From assembly GCA_034766995.1 (NCBI GenBank), contig CM068314.1:21571126-21635125 (forward strand): DNA of 64,000 nt. The letters run 5' to 3'. Both the position numbers and the translations under genes were made by a program. The first letter of the stretch is position 1. Each line of letters begins with the position of its first letter. Below, piece after piece: positions 29,103 through 40,932 of the stretch. The notes under the pieces were generated by a model. It was not told the origin of the DNA. It did not search any database and saw nothing but the letters and a program-made list of their open reading frames with translations. Origin of the DNA: Acanthacorydalis orientalis (taxonomy: Eukaryota; Arthropoda; Insecta; Megaloptera; Corydalidae).

Positions 29103-29212
29103 ACATGACCCAGTGGAGTAGGAAATTTTAAAAGTACGCTTATTCACTTATCGTTGGAGTGATAAGATTAAAATTAATGATACATTATTAGTTATTGATA
29201 CCTATTTAGTAA
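26967..29212. other. No gene seen
   Basis: AT-rich DNA. A mixed stretch near 27830-27960 (containing GGGTTTCGAATCACAG) has a B-box-like word but no tRNA fold could be drawn. Confidence 0.55.
29048..29101. repeat. (TA)n microsatellite
   Basis: About 53 bp of TA repeat. Confidence 0.93.
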
Positions 29213-30320
29213 AAATGAAGCAGTGGCCCGGTGCAAATCGAGATTTCGCTGTAAAATCATTTTACAAAAATGGTGAGTCTGTTACAACTGTACAACGCAA
29301 GGGCTATTTTGCAATCATTATAACATTCTGCGTCGTGGGCAAACACCGACCGTTCATGCCATCAACTTGTAAGTTCAGAAGTGTGAGGAAACTGTTTCTA
29401 CATTAAACCTGAAGCATTAAGGATTCAGAAGAACAGTAAAAATACCAAAAAACATTGATCCTGTTAGAGTTGCCGTAGCATGTAGCCCACGATGTTAAGC
29501 TCATAAACACTTAGCTACTTTGAACATCGGTAATAAACAGGAACACATTAGTACATCGAATATACATAAAGATTTAAATTTTCACCCTGGAAAAAAATCA
29601 AATTATTCAGGAGTGAAAATATACTGAGTTGCCTGCTCGCACGAATTTTTGTCGAGATATGATAGCGCGTTTGGATAAAAATAAGCACATAATTTATAAT
29701 GAGGTCCTGCTGAAGAGGTCCTCTACAAAAGGTCTTGTATAACAGAATCCACTGATAAGATCTTACTGAAGAACTTGCTGGAAAGGTCCTATAGAAAAAA
29801 TCCTGTAGAAAATATCTTGTAGAAAAAGTCATTTGCATTTAAATGGCTTTGTAAACAAGCAGAATAATCGATATTGAGCTGCTAAGAACCCACTTAAATC
29901 ACATAAAAAGTAGCTATATAGTCCAAAAGTGACTGTATGGTGTGCACCTTTGACTTTAAGCATTATAGGACTATTCTTCTTCGAAGACGGTAACGAAAAT
30001 GTCATAAACATAAACGCATCCCGCTACTACAACATGATTATAACATTTCTGAATCAAGAATTAATTTGATTGACACAAATTATATCCTTCCAGCAGGATG
30101 GGGCAATCTGTTATACCGCTAGATTTTGTATACTGATCGTTAACACACTATTCCTGAACTAAAATTAAAAATTCAAGAAACAGTAACGTGGATTCTACCA
30201 AACATGTTAAGACGCGTAATGGAAAATTTCCGAATAAGATTACAGGCATGCGTGCGCCAGCATGGTACTTATCTATTAAACGTTATTTTTTAAAATTAAA
30301 ATGGCTTCATAATCGAATAT
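29213..30320 (+). mobile_element. Decayed DDE transposase (Tc1/mariner superfamily), split by a minisatellite
   Basis: Fragments in order: NRDFAVKSFYKNGESVTTVQ (N-terminal HTH start at 29232), a decayed VRVAVACSPR-like stretch near 29470, FHPGKK near 29580, KVTVWCAPLT near 29930, GLFFFEDGNENV near 29970, and FQQDGAICYTAR near 30090-30125. The last matches the FQQDGATxHTA catalytic block of insect transposases that begin with a short HTH domain. The halves are separated by a 14-bp tandem repeat at 29701-29824. Many stops are present and no terminal repeats were identified. Confidence 0.78.
29701..29824. repeat. 14-bp minisatellite, nine degenerate units
   Basis: Consensus RAGGTCYTGTAGAA, in nine consecutive units, eight of 14 nt and one of 12. 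The first units are GAGGTCCTGCTGAA and GAGGTCCTCTACAA, and the last is AATATCTTGTAGAA. It lies between the two halves of the decayed transposase at 29.2-30.3 kb. Confidence 0.8.
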
Positions 30321-30381
30321 ATAAACAAAATTGTGTAAGGATAAAACTTTATTTAATTATTGCGTTCTGAAACTTTTCCGT

Positions 30382-30413
30382 TCCTCTCTCTTTCTCTCTC
30401 TTTCTTTCTCTCA

Positions 30414-30447
<34 letters not shown>

Positions 30448-30455
30448 GTATATGC

Positions 30456-30498
<43 letters not shown>
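30382..30498. repeat. (TC)n(TA)n compound microsatellite
   Basis: A CTCTCT/TTTCTC tract is followed by TA repeats interrupted by TGTATATGCATA. Confidence 0.93.
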
Positions 30499-30499
30499 T

Positions 30500-31879
30500 G
30501 TATTTGTATATTTTATTAATTTTTATTTATATAGAAAATACAAATTTACTACGAGTACTAAGAAATCTTTATTTTTGGAAAAGCTTTCGTATTAATATCA
30601 CAGGTCTCATAACATGAATAAAATACAATGAATTCAGTTTTCTCTAAACTTTATTTCGAATGAAAACAAATTTCTATATATTTTAACAAGCTGTTTTTCA
30701 TGATAATGAAAATCGAGATGAAATGACATTCGTCCTTCTCCTAAACAGAACGATCAACCATATTTGTTGTACGTTGTTTGTCAAAAGATAAATACAGATA
30801 ACTCAAATTACCATCCAAAGTATAAGAAAAACTTAATTAAAATATTCAATACAACTTATATTTTGTGAGTATAATATTACATGGTGTTTTGTGAAATCGT
30901 AATTAAAATACGGTCTCGTTCCTGGAATTGTATTATTTCAAGAAAAATGATTATTATTTTTATTTATTTTAATTTTGTTTTGACTTGCAGTGACAGATTT
31001 TTCAAAACATAAAAATTAATAATACGATAAATTTTATTTAAATTTTCTACTAGATAAGATTATATTCTCTTATATTTGAAATTGTTATTTAAAATTTTAT
31101 GCATATTCTTTTTCATACAAGTATGAGAAGTATTTATTTTTTTATAATCATTTAAATTTATATAAAAAGAAAACTTTATAGAAATGTAAATTTTTTTGGA
31201 TAATTGATAATTCATGTATAAATTTCTAGAAAATAGTTACATTGAAACTTTTTGAGAGTAAATTAGTACAAAAATAATAATTAAATACCATAACAATGCT
31301 TCATTGATTTTTTTTCATCTATTAATATTTTTTTTAAAATTTGATGTAAATACTCATTTACTTTTCCTTGAATATTTTATGCTAATATTCCTTGTTTTTT
31401 TTTTAAAGTCAATAAAACTTCATCAAGAACATAACTTATTTAAAATTATTTTTATTACAAATATAGTTTAATTTAATATTGTATTCATACTTAAAACGTG
31501 TTACTTAATATTCCAATGTATAAACCAGTGATTTTTAAACTAAGATTTGTTGATCTCCATGGATTGTTGTTAGAGATTTAATTTGTTTTTTTCAAACCTG
31601 AATACAAATACATATTAAAATGTAAAATTTAAATAAGAGTCTAATTGTTACACACGTATAGCTGTTATCGAATTTGGAAATGAATTTAAGCATAGTTATC
31701 ACAAGTATACTATGAAATGTAACACAGTTCTTATGACTGCAAAAAATCAATTTTTTTTTTTTAAAAAAAAAACAGTTCTAAGATATAAATTTAATTTTTA
31801 GTTCATATTTTATAGACCAGTTTACTTTTGTTTTCCTCTTATTTATATGTGATTTTTAAATAACACACAAATATATATC
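30500..31879. other. No gene seen
   Basis: AT-rich DNA with a T12A10 tract at 31751. No element recognised. Confidence 0.6.
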
Positions 31880-32870
31880 ATCAGCAGCAGCAGCCTCTGT
31901 CAATCCATTGCTGGATAAAGGCCTCTTCAATGATTTTCATTTTGTATGATTGAATGCTTTTCTTTTTCACTGGTTTCCTATAAATTTTTTAATTTCCTTA
32001 TCCCACCGGTTCATTGGTTTTATTTCTTTCTTGGTCTTTTTATATTCCTTGGTTCCCAACTAATAACTGCTATTGTTAATAAGTTGTCTTCTCTTCTTGC
32101 AGCATGCTCCACCCATTTCCATTTCAGACTCTTTACTCTTCTTATTACATCTGTAACTCTCCTGTCTGTTTTAGTATCTATTCTATTCTTTTCCTATTTC
32201 TTCCTGTTATTCCTAGCAAGCATCTTTCAATACTCGTCTGTGTTGTTTGGAGTCTCTGAATAATTTGGGTGTTAAGCACTCATGTTTCGCTGCAGTAGGT
32301 AAGAACTGGTAGTATATATTGATGAAATAATTTTTTTTTCAAACAGAGTGGTATTATTGGTTTAAATATCGAGGTGTTTCGACCAAATGCGCTTCATCCC
32401 ATTTTTATTCTCCTGTTTACTTCTTCAATAAATGATCCATCTTTGCTGATAAGATGACCTAGATAGAAATGCGTCACAATTTCTTCTATTCATGTTCCTT
32501 ATATTTCAATTTTCTTCTGGCGGACAAACTTATTGACTAACACTTTTGTTGGTTCATGTTTTGATCAATTTTTTGACGGCCATCATCTTATTCTTCTATC
32601 ATCTTTTGTAACTTTTCCGAAGTATTTGCAAAGATAATCGGGAAACCGCAAGTGAGTTTATCTTTCTCCTTTTATTTCAATTACTTTGTCCTCCCAGCCG
32701 AGCAATTTGTATACTTCTTCTAAGGCTACAGTAAATAATTTCCTAAAAATTGCGACTCCGTATCTAATACCTTTCTCGATTTTTATCTTTTTTGTTTCTT
32801 CATGTAGTTTCATCGCCAAGGGTGTATTCTTGTAATGTTTTCTAGCAACTCGATGTATTTGCTCTGTATG
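31880..32870 (-). mobile_element. RTE-like LINE fragment (reverse transcriptase to 3' end)
   Basis: On the minus strand near 32860-32660: RVARKHYKNT, LHEETKKIKIEKGIRYGVAI, FRKLFTVALEEVYKLL. This is the reverse transcriptase region with the 'EKGVRQGD..SPKLFT' block decayed. Further on come KSLKWKW-like, RREDN, NRWDKEIKKFIGNQ and KSLEEAF-like segments. The 3' end reads GGATTGACAGAGGCTGCTGC, then GCTGATGATATAT, with a short (TGA)-like tail typical of RTE-type elements. Stops and frameshifts throughout. Same family as 16.3 kb. Confidence 0.8.
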
Positions 32871-32896
32871 CCCTGGTTCTTTAATACAGATATGAC

Positions 32897-32911
32897 ATAC
32901 ACACACATACA

Positions 32912-32958
<47 letters not shown>

Positions 32959-33085
32959 GAGTATATATATATGTGTGTATGTGCGATTTTCGTCATTTAA
33001 TAATCCCGTTGTTAAAATAACAAGTAAAACACGTAATGTATATAAAACTAAAAATCATATCACAGAGAGAGAGTTTCCGTAAATG

Positions 33086-33122
<37 letters not shown>
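32897..33122. repeat. (CA)n/(TA)n arrays
   Basis: A compound array at 32897-32982 (ACACAC then TA then TGTGTG, partly self-complementary) and a pure TA array at 33088-33122. Confidence 0.92.
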
Positions 33123-33126
<4 letters not shown>

Positions 33127-35238
33127 TATTTATATAATACATACTTGTTTGTAATTCTGAGTATATAATTGTAACATTAATTAATTTTCACTGAAAGTAA
33201 CAATGATGTTATCTAATAATATATTAAATTATAAGTAAACGTGACACTACAGACTTGATGTAATCATAAATGATAAGCAAAATCAAAATTTCAAAGTATT
33301 TTCTGTATTCAATTAATTTTATATCACTGAAATATGCTCTGACATCGTTTTATGTACATTTATGATTATTACACTTATTAAGATAATTATTGTTCGTTTA
33401 TGCAAATGAAATTTAAAAAATATCGAATCTTATGCATACTTAAAATCACTTTATTATATTGAAAATAAATAACTTATATTTTGTTTTGATTCAAATAATT
33501 TCAAAAACAATAATGAATGTTATATTTTATCAAAAAAATTGTATAAATTATTTTTTCTAAATAAACTTGATATAAATTCTTAATTCTAAATAATCACGAA
33601 AAAACATAACAAACACTCCAATTACATCGGTTGTTTGGCATCAATCACACAATCTCTTCAACATTAATGGGCTTTCTCCTTGACCGCACCATTAAGCTTA
33701 CCCATCGTAAATAAAACAAGTTTTATCTTAACAAAGAAAAAATAACATCACGTTTTTCAACTGAAAAACATTTATTTCAAGGAAAACATTAACGACTTTA
33801 ATCGTAGTAGATATATGCATTTGGATAATTAGAAGCCGACAGTAATCTTAATAGCAAAAAGTAATTATATTTATTAGAGTTTTTAGATATTCTTTTAACT
33901 GAAATTTAGATTAAAAAAATCAATTAAATTTTTATATCAATTAGGTTAAATTTTTGTAAAGAGCTTTTCATAATGTTTACTTATTTTTGTTTAAAAATGT
34001 TTAAATTAGTTTTTATTTTTCGAGAAATATACCTCTATAGTCTACAAACGTTTATATAAAATAGTGTAAAAAATAGTAATTATATTTTATTACAAATAAG
34101 AGTAGGAAATATTTCATTAAAAAAAGTATACATTTTTAAATTGAATGGAGATAATTCCAAGTATTATAAAAATGTAATGAAAAATAAAAACATCATAAAT
34201 TTGTAGAATTTTTAACATAGAGTAGAAAATATAATAACAGATGCAAGATTTATTAATTTTATACTCATTTAAATTTAACAATTGTACAAAAAATTCTACA
34301 AACTTTCGATTACTTTCATAAAAAATCTTATTTGTAGAATTCTTAGTTTCTTTTCTTTTTTAAGTATTTTATGACATAATATTCTACAAGGTGTTTGAAT
34401 GAACTTTGGCCGATATTTTCTTAATAATTATTAAACAAAACACTGGTATTGTTCTTTAATTTTAATTTTAACTTTAATTTTAACTTTAATTTTATTTCTT
34501 AATAATTATTAAACAAAAAAATGGTATTGTTCACTAAAGACGTGCGAAATGATAAGAATAAATATGACCCCTGATACCAAAATTGAAATATTTGCAAACT
34601 GACAAATACAAGTTAATTTGTTTCTAATCATAGAAAAATTCGTACAAGTTCACGATGTAATTGTAAAAAATGATATTAACAATGAGAAGTTTCCGTTTTT
34701 TTACTATATTTTATTGTCAGTTTACAAAGTGGAATTAGCTCTATTGTATTATTGTATATATAAAAAACATAATTTTCAGAATCCTAAAATAAATCAAACA
34801 TAATATCAAATAAATGTATAGAAAATGTACTTCACAAATTAAATATTTTGCTGTAAGACTACATTTGTGTGAAAACAGTTCGTTTTTAACATGAGATATA
34901 TTTATAATTAATTAAATATTTCAGATGTATACATTAAATTCATCGATTAAAAAATATTACAGGAAATTACGTACTGCTTTGTATCAATTTTCACATACGT
35001 GATTAAACATTGAAAAAAAATATAAATACTTTAGTTGATACATTTTAGAGGAAAATAATTATTAATTTGTGAATTATCCGAACAGAAATTTAATGAATAT
35101 ATTATTTATAAAACCATTTTAATAATCATAAATACTTTTTCGACTAACATTTTATCATCTCGTTCAAATAAATTTCCAAATTTGATTAATACGTATTTGA
35201 TAATTGTAATAATTATATATATTTATGATTGTATAAAT

Positions 35239-35249
35239 ACACACACACG

Positions 35250-35306
<57 letters not shown>

Positions 35307-35359
35307 TCATTTAATTATATATTATTAATATTTGAATGTTTGACGAAGGAAAATTAAAT

Positions 35360-35424
<65 letters not shown>

Positions 35425-35431
35425 ATAATAA
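35239..35431. repeat. Two long (TA)n arrays, the second ending (AAT)n
   Basis: 35239-35306 begins with ACACAC. 35360-35421 is TA repeat followed by about four AAT units. Confidence 0.93.
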
Positions 35432-36430
35432 TTTCTAATTAAATACAAAGCATAAATTTTAACAAAAATTATATATCAAGTACAATAAATTTAATGAAAA
35501 ATATTTAATTACGTACTGCTTGTTTCTCATAAATTAAACACCTAGTATATTATAATTATGAGATATAAATTAAATTTCTGAATACACTACTTAACAATTC
35601 AAAAATTATAAAATATACAATGTAAATTAATTTAATAAATAACAGAATACATACTTTTTGAACAATATATTACATAAAATCAGTTTTACATAGAAAATCG
35701 ATTTAATAATCATCTAACAGAATAAAATATAAGAACAACTAATTTAAAATGGTTCATACAATATTACAGTAATAGTATCATTTTCTAAACAATAATATAG
35801 TCATGGTGTCATACATAAAGCGTAGTATTAAAAAGTAATAAAAAAGGTGAGTCGCAGGAGATATTTAAATAATAATGATTAGATATTGGAAATAGAACAA
35901 TACAATAAATATTTAATTTTAAAAATCAATTGTTTCCAACCCTAAATTCTCTAAGGATAATGGAACTGATAATGAAACGCATCTAACTAATAGTTAAAAC
36001 AACTAATAATCAATTATTTAACATTTCTGATTATATGTCGAATGTGTTTTGTGAGGAATAAAAAATTTTTTTTAAGAAAACAATTTAGTTTCACAATAAT
36101 TTAAAAGGTACTACTTTAAATTTACTTTTTACTTATTTTTTTATTAGTGCTACTTGAGAATAAAAACATATAGAAAGATTTTATGTTTATTTATTGATTC
36201 TAGAATTCCCAATACAACAAAATTATTTTTCTTATAAACGTCCATTTCTACTTGAAAATGAACATATCCAAAAGTATTTTTTTTATATATTTTATAATTA
36301 AAAAAAGGCAAAATTTATCAAACAATGTTATAAATGTAAATATAATTGTGTATATTGTATCTCTTATTTAAAATTGTTAAGAACAGCAAAGATTTGAATG
36401 AATTCTGAAAAAATAGATTTTCTACAAAAT

Positions 36431-36479
36431 ATACAGTTCCTAAATATACAGTCCTAAACATACAGTTGTTTAATTTTTC

Positions 36480-36543
<64 letters not shown>

Positions 36544-36558
36544 AATTAAACAACTGTA
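36431..36558. repeat. 19-bp inverted repeat flanking a (TA)n array, with 15-bp tandem units
   Basis: The left arm TACAGTTGTTTAATTTTTC (36461-36479) and right arm GAAAAATTAAACAACTGTA (36540-36558) are exact complements separated by about 60 bp that are mostly (TA)n. To the left, three loosely repeated units begin ATACAGTTCCTAAAT, ATACAGTCCTAAAC and ATACAGTTGTTTAAT. Confidence 0.85.
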
Positions 36559-36898
36559 TATATAAATTTTCCATTCGTATAGGCAACATAATGTTCATTT
36601 TAGTATACAGATACATAAATAAATTAAACTTAAAGTTTTAACTAAACTTTACAATTATATATTACAAATATATTAATATTTTTAACAATATTAATTTAAA
36701 TTACAAACAATTCTGTTGATTATATTAATTTTTAAACAAATTCATATGCTAATAAAGTATAAAATAAGAGTTTTACAAGCAATTTTAAATTTGAAAAAGA
36801 TTTTCGTCTTCCAACGTTTAATTACTTTACCTTATTTATTTCGAAACAGTTCTCTCAGACCTTAAAAGCTCATAATTATTTATGGGTTCATAACAAAT

Positions 36899-36900
<2 letters not shown>

Positions 36901-36949
<49 letters not shown>

Positions 36950-37177
36950 TACTAATGTAGGAATATAAGCATAAAAATGTGTATACACGTATATACCAAA
37001 AACATATTTTACGATTTCTAACAAATCGATTGATCTTAGTCCCTATGGTAAACTCAAAAAGAGTATAAATATCAATTGCATTTTCGATTAACTGTGTCAA
37101 GGTATGTAATGCGTTTGTAAAGAATTGATACTGATTATATATATTTATAAAAGAAAGTAATTTTAGAATATTTATAT

Positions 37178-37224
<47 letters not shown>

Positions 37225-37250
37225 AGAGAGAGAGAAAAAGAAAGGAGAGG
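36901..37250. repeat. (TA)n arrays and a (GA)n tract
   Basis: TA repeats at 36901-36950 and 37180-37222. The second is followed by a purine-rich GAGAGA/AAAGGAGAGG tract to about 37250. Confidence 0.92.
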
Positions 37251-38323
37251 GACAGAGAAAATGCTTTGAAATTTCTAATGCAAGAAAATATTGATTCTAA
37301 CTGGGAATATTATATATATATATATAACATTTCCAGTTATAATAAATATTTTCCAGCATTATAAATTTCAAATTTACACATTAAATATAAATGTAATTTT
37401 TGAATACTATTAGTTTGAAAAAATGTACAATTTTTTTATTAAATTTAAAGTAATATTAATATGTCTAGTGTGAATTCACCAACATCCGTTAATTTTATTT
37501 TGTGAAAAAATACTTTATGTTTTTTTTTCATATATAATCAATATAGAATAAAATATTATATGTTATCAAACGCTTATTTTCTTAGTTTAAAATATAATAA
37601 TTGAACGAAATAAATGAATGAACGACAGATTAATTTCAATTCTGATGGACTTATTAATTTGGATTGTTATTAGGAAAATTTGCTGAATATATTAATAAAT
37701 AAAAGTATTATAACAATTGGCTGAATATATAAATAAATAAAATTATTATATCTATTACAGTTTATATAATATATGATTTTTATAATTTTTTTTATCAATG
37801 ATTAGATAGATATACTAATGAATCTTAGATACTTTGTCTAGTATTAATGGTTTTCTTATAAAATTTCTAAAAGAGGCAATGATTTATAATGGCGGTTGCA
37901 GTAAAACACTTACGTAGACGCTAGGATTTAAGGAGAAAAGTTTTAACAGTGTATATAACACCAACTATCCATATGTTAATATGTTATATATATACATACA
38001 TGTGTACCTATACAATTGTCCAACTACCTTAATTTATAACTATATAAGACCTTTACCTTTTAAACAATGTCATAACAAACTATCAGTATTTACGGAGGAA
38101 CTGAGGGTATAGTAAATGTCAGTTGGAAAGTTAAACTAGTGTCATTTATCACAACAATGGCGGTCATTTAAATTACCTAAAGACGAGTTTAATACTGCTG
38201 ATAATATTAGTAAACATTTAAAGTATATCATACTCAAATTGAAAAGTTGTTTTACTTTTTATTGAAATTTAAACTATAACGTTTTCTTTCAATTTGATTT
38301 TAGATAACCTGTAGTTTTTTTAC

Positions 38324-38325
<2 letters not shown>

Positions 38326-38364
<39 letters not shown>
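38326..38364. repeat. (TA)n microsatellite just 3' of GR gene A
   Basis: About 38 bp of TA, 18 bp downstream of the gene A stop codon. Confidence 0.93.
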
Positions 38365-38368
<4 letters not shown>

Positions 38369-38381
38369 CATAATTACTTAA

Positions 38382-38438
38382 TTATAGTGATTTTATTTGA
38401 AATATTATGAACAGGAACGATGTAGTACTTGCTAAGAT
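38382..38438 (-). CDS. GR gene A exon 4 (last membrane segment and stop)
   Basis: Final 57-nt exon with acceptor TATTTTTTCCAG. It encodes ILASTTSFLFIIFQIKSL and a TAA stop at 38384-38382. It aligns without gaps to the terminal GR segment of gene B (IIVGVTTYLIIFIQF), but TY is replaced by SF and the terminal QF by QI. Frame, phase and position all fit. The altered signature lowers certainty a little. Confidence 0.75.
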   Translation of the reverse strand: MLASTTSFLFIIFQIKSL

Positions 38439-39029
38439 CTGGAAAAAATATTTATTGTTAAAAAATTTAGAAATATTTATACGAGGAACGATTATACAAA
38501 AAAATCATTTTTTTGAGTCATTCAAGTAGTTTTTAATCAAATTATTGAGAAAATAATTAGAAAATTACGAACAATTTGTTAATTTACATCGAAGATATCT
38601 AAAATGTAGTAAGTTTTATATTAAATCATAAACAACATTTAACAAATTTTAAAAATTAAGAACCAAATGTTGAAATATGATTTCAAAATAATATCTGTCT
38701 TAAAAAACGCAAAAGCTTTCTTAATATTTATACCGATTAACAAATAAGATTGTTAGAGGTTTATTTTCAAATATGAAAATTAAATATTTACACTGAAAAT
38801 AAGAAATCAATTAAATAGAAAATAATTTAAAATAAACAATATGTAAACTAATAACTTTAAAATATTAAAAAAGGATATTAAATGTATATTTATAAAGGAA
38901 GTAAATATTATTTTAAACATAAATTTTCAAAGTTTACTCTCTTTAGTATTTTATTTTTTTATTCAGTTTGTATCTATTTTTATAGTATATTAATATATTT
39001 TTTCTCGGCAAATAAATAAAAATAACTAT

Positions 39030-39091
<62 letters not shown>

Positions 39092-39364
39092 ACTATATAT
39101 GTTATTAACATTTTAAATAATAAAGTATCTTTAGATGTATTACGGAAAGAAGCACTAAAATAAATAATAATGTCATTTAAATGAGATTTTTGAATATTTT
39201 CAAATAAATATTCGATAGAGCTTAATTACTACTGCTCATTCTCAGTTGATTTGACATATTTTTAATGTAAAATTTTCAATTTCAATTTAATTAGAGACAT
39301 CTTTGTTTGTATTATCATTCCTTGTTTATATATATATATATATATATATATGTATGCATGTATG

Positions 39365-39397
<33 letters not shown>

Positions 39398-40078
39398 ATA
39401 TATATATATATATATATACATATGTACGTATGAATGTGTGTGAGTGTTCTATACGTACCGAAAACGTTAGAGTAAAATCAAGATTAAACAATCCACATGC
39501 CGTAAATTTGATTTTTTGATGATATAATTGCAATGAAAGCCCAGATACCTGAATGAAATAAAAAAATATTACTTATTTTTTAATAGTTCTTTGTAAATAT
39601 TGTTAAACTGTTCAGAATGTCTTAATAACAAAAATATCTACATACAATTTAATTGTGACTTATATTTCTGTTATTAATTAAAATTTTTTGATATTTTTAA
39701 TCTTAATAAATAAAAATAAATATATTATTTTATCAACATTTTATGTTAATAATAACAGTACCTAATAACACATTTATAATTTCAAAATAACAAAAAAATA
39801 AATAAATACTATTTTGTGGAATGTTTTAGTTTTGTGTAAATGAAAATTACAATTAATTAGATAGTCATGCACTACCCAAATCAAATCTGAAATTATACAA
39901 CTACCATGTTATTAGATGTACTAGTCTATCTATTAGACCTTTCAAGGTTTAAAGAAGAGGGGTCGACTTCCGAATATCTGGAGGGTCTTAATAAAACACG
40001 AGGAATAGTTTTAGAAAATGTTTCTGAAATAAGTTTAGATACTTGTCCAAAAGGTCTTGTAGCATATAAGACAAGAGT

Positions 40079-40124
<46 letters not shown>

Positions 40125-40866
40125 GAAAGAGAGAGTAAATATCTTACGACAGTTATTGGTTCACAAACTCGAAAATAGAAATTTTCACAACATAATTCAT
40201 TTTGATTCTCTTTAATGGGCGATATTTAAGATATAAATCTTTTTTATTTCCTATTATTTTTTTCTAATTGATGAAATCAAACAACTCAAAATTTATAATT
40301 TAATCGCACAATCAAACTTGCTGTACACGTATTATGAAGAGTATATTATAAGTAGTTTGATCATATACTAAGTCAATTATAAAGATAATCCACCCTCACT
40401 CTCTTAAAAGAGTACCGAAGACTGACACTCATTACTAGCGTCTAGGCTGAAAACTTCTGATCGTATCTCGGGTCGGTGATTTTATCTAAGTTTGAAGCAA
40501 TTTTTCGTGATCTCCAACAAAAAATCAAGCGCTCACTATATATATATATATATATATTGGACTCGGAGTTCATATTTAACAAAGAGATAGTAAAAAATTT
40601 AAATAATTTATAAATTACCAAAAAAATAGTATGTATCCTGCTTGGAGGAGTATTTGATTAATAAATCATTATTTTTCAGGAAACACGAAAATAAATAAAA
40701 AACGCATTAAAATTTAAGTAATGATCGTCTAACTGCAGTCAATCTATAACTAATTTGTCAATTTATTAAAATTTGATTTTAAGATTTTTTTACTAATAAA
40801 AGTATTGAATATATTATTTCTTGTGTATTTTTTTGGAAAATTTAATTTGTATGTATGTATATATAC

Positions 40867-40932
<66 letters not shown>

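Larger units (their letters stand above)
33123..38325. other. 3' flank of GR gene A, no other gene seen
   Basis: AT-rich DNA with many (TA)n arrays and the inverted-repeat structure at 36.5 kb. A near-duplicate of about 45 bp around TTCTTAATAATTATTAAACA occurs at 34419 and 34497. Confidence 0.6.

Noticed and set aside
31946..32263. Hydrophobic 105-codon plus-strand frame resembling a membrane protein
   Set aside because: It is the antisense of the RTE-like LINE coding region (KWKW, RREDN, NRWDKEIKK on minus).
36888..37100. Minus-strand frame LIENAIDIYTLFEFTIGTK after a CAG acceptor as a possible GR terminal exon
   Set aside because: The spacing of the Y...F residues does not fit TYhhhhhQF and there is no nearby stop. 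A better exon with correct phase lies at 38438-38382.
39315..39440. YIYIYTYI tail joined to the GR-A exon 3 frame
   Set aside because: It is translation of a (TA)n microsatellite beyond a good GTACGT donor.
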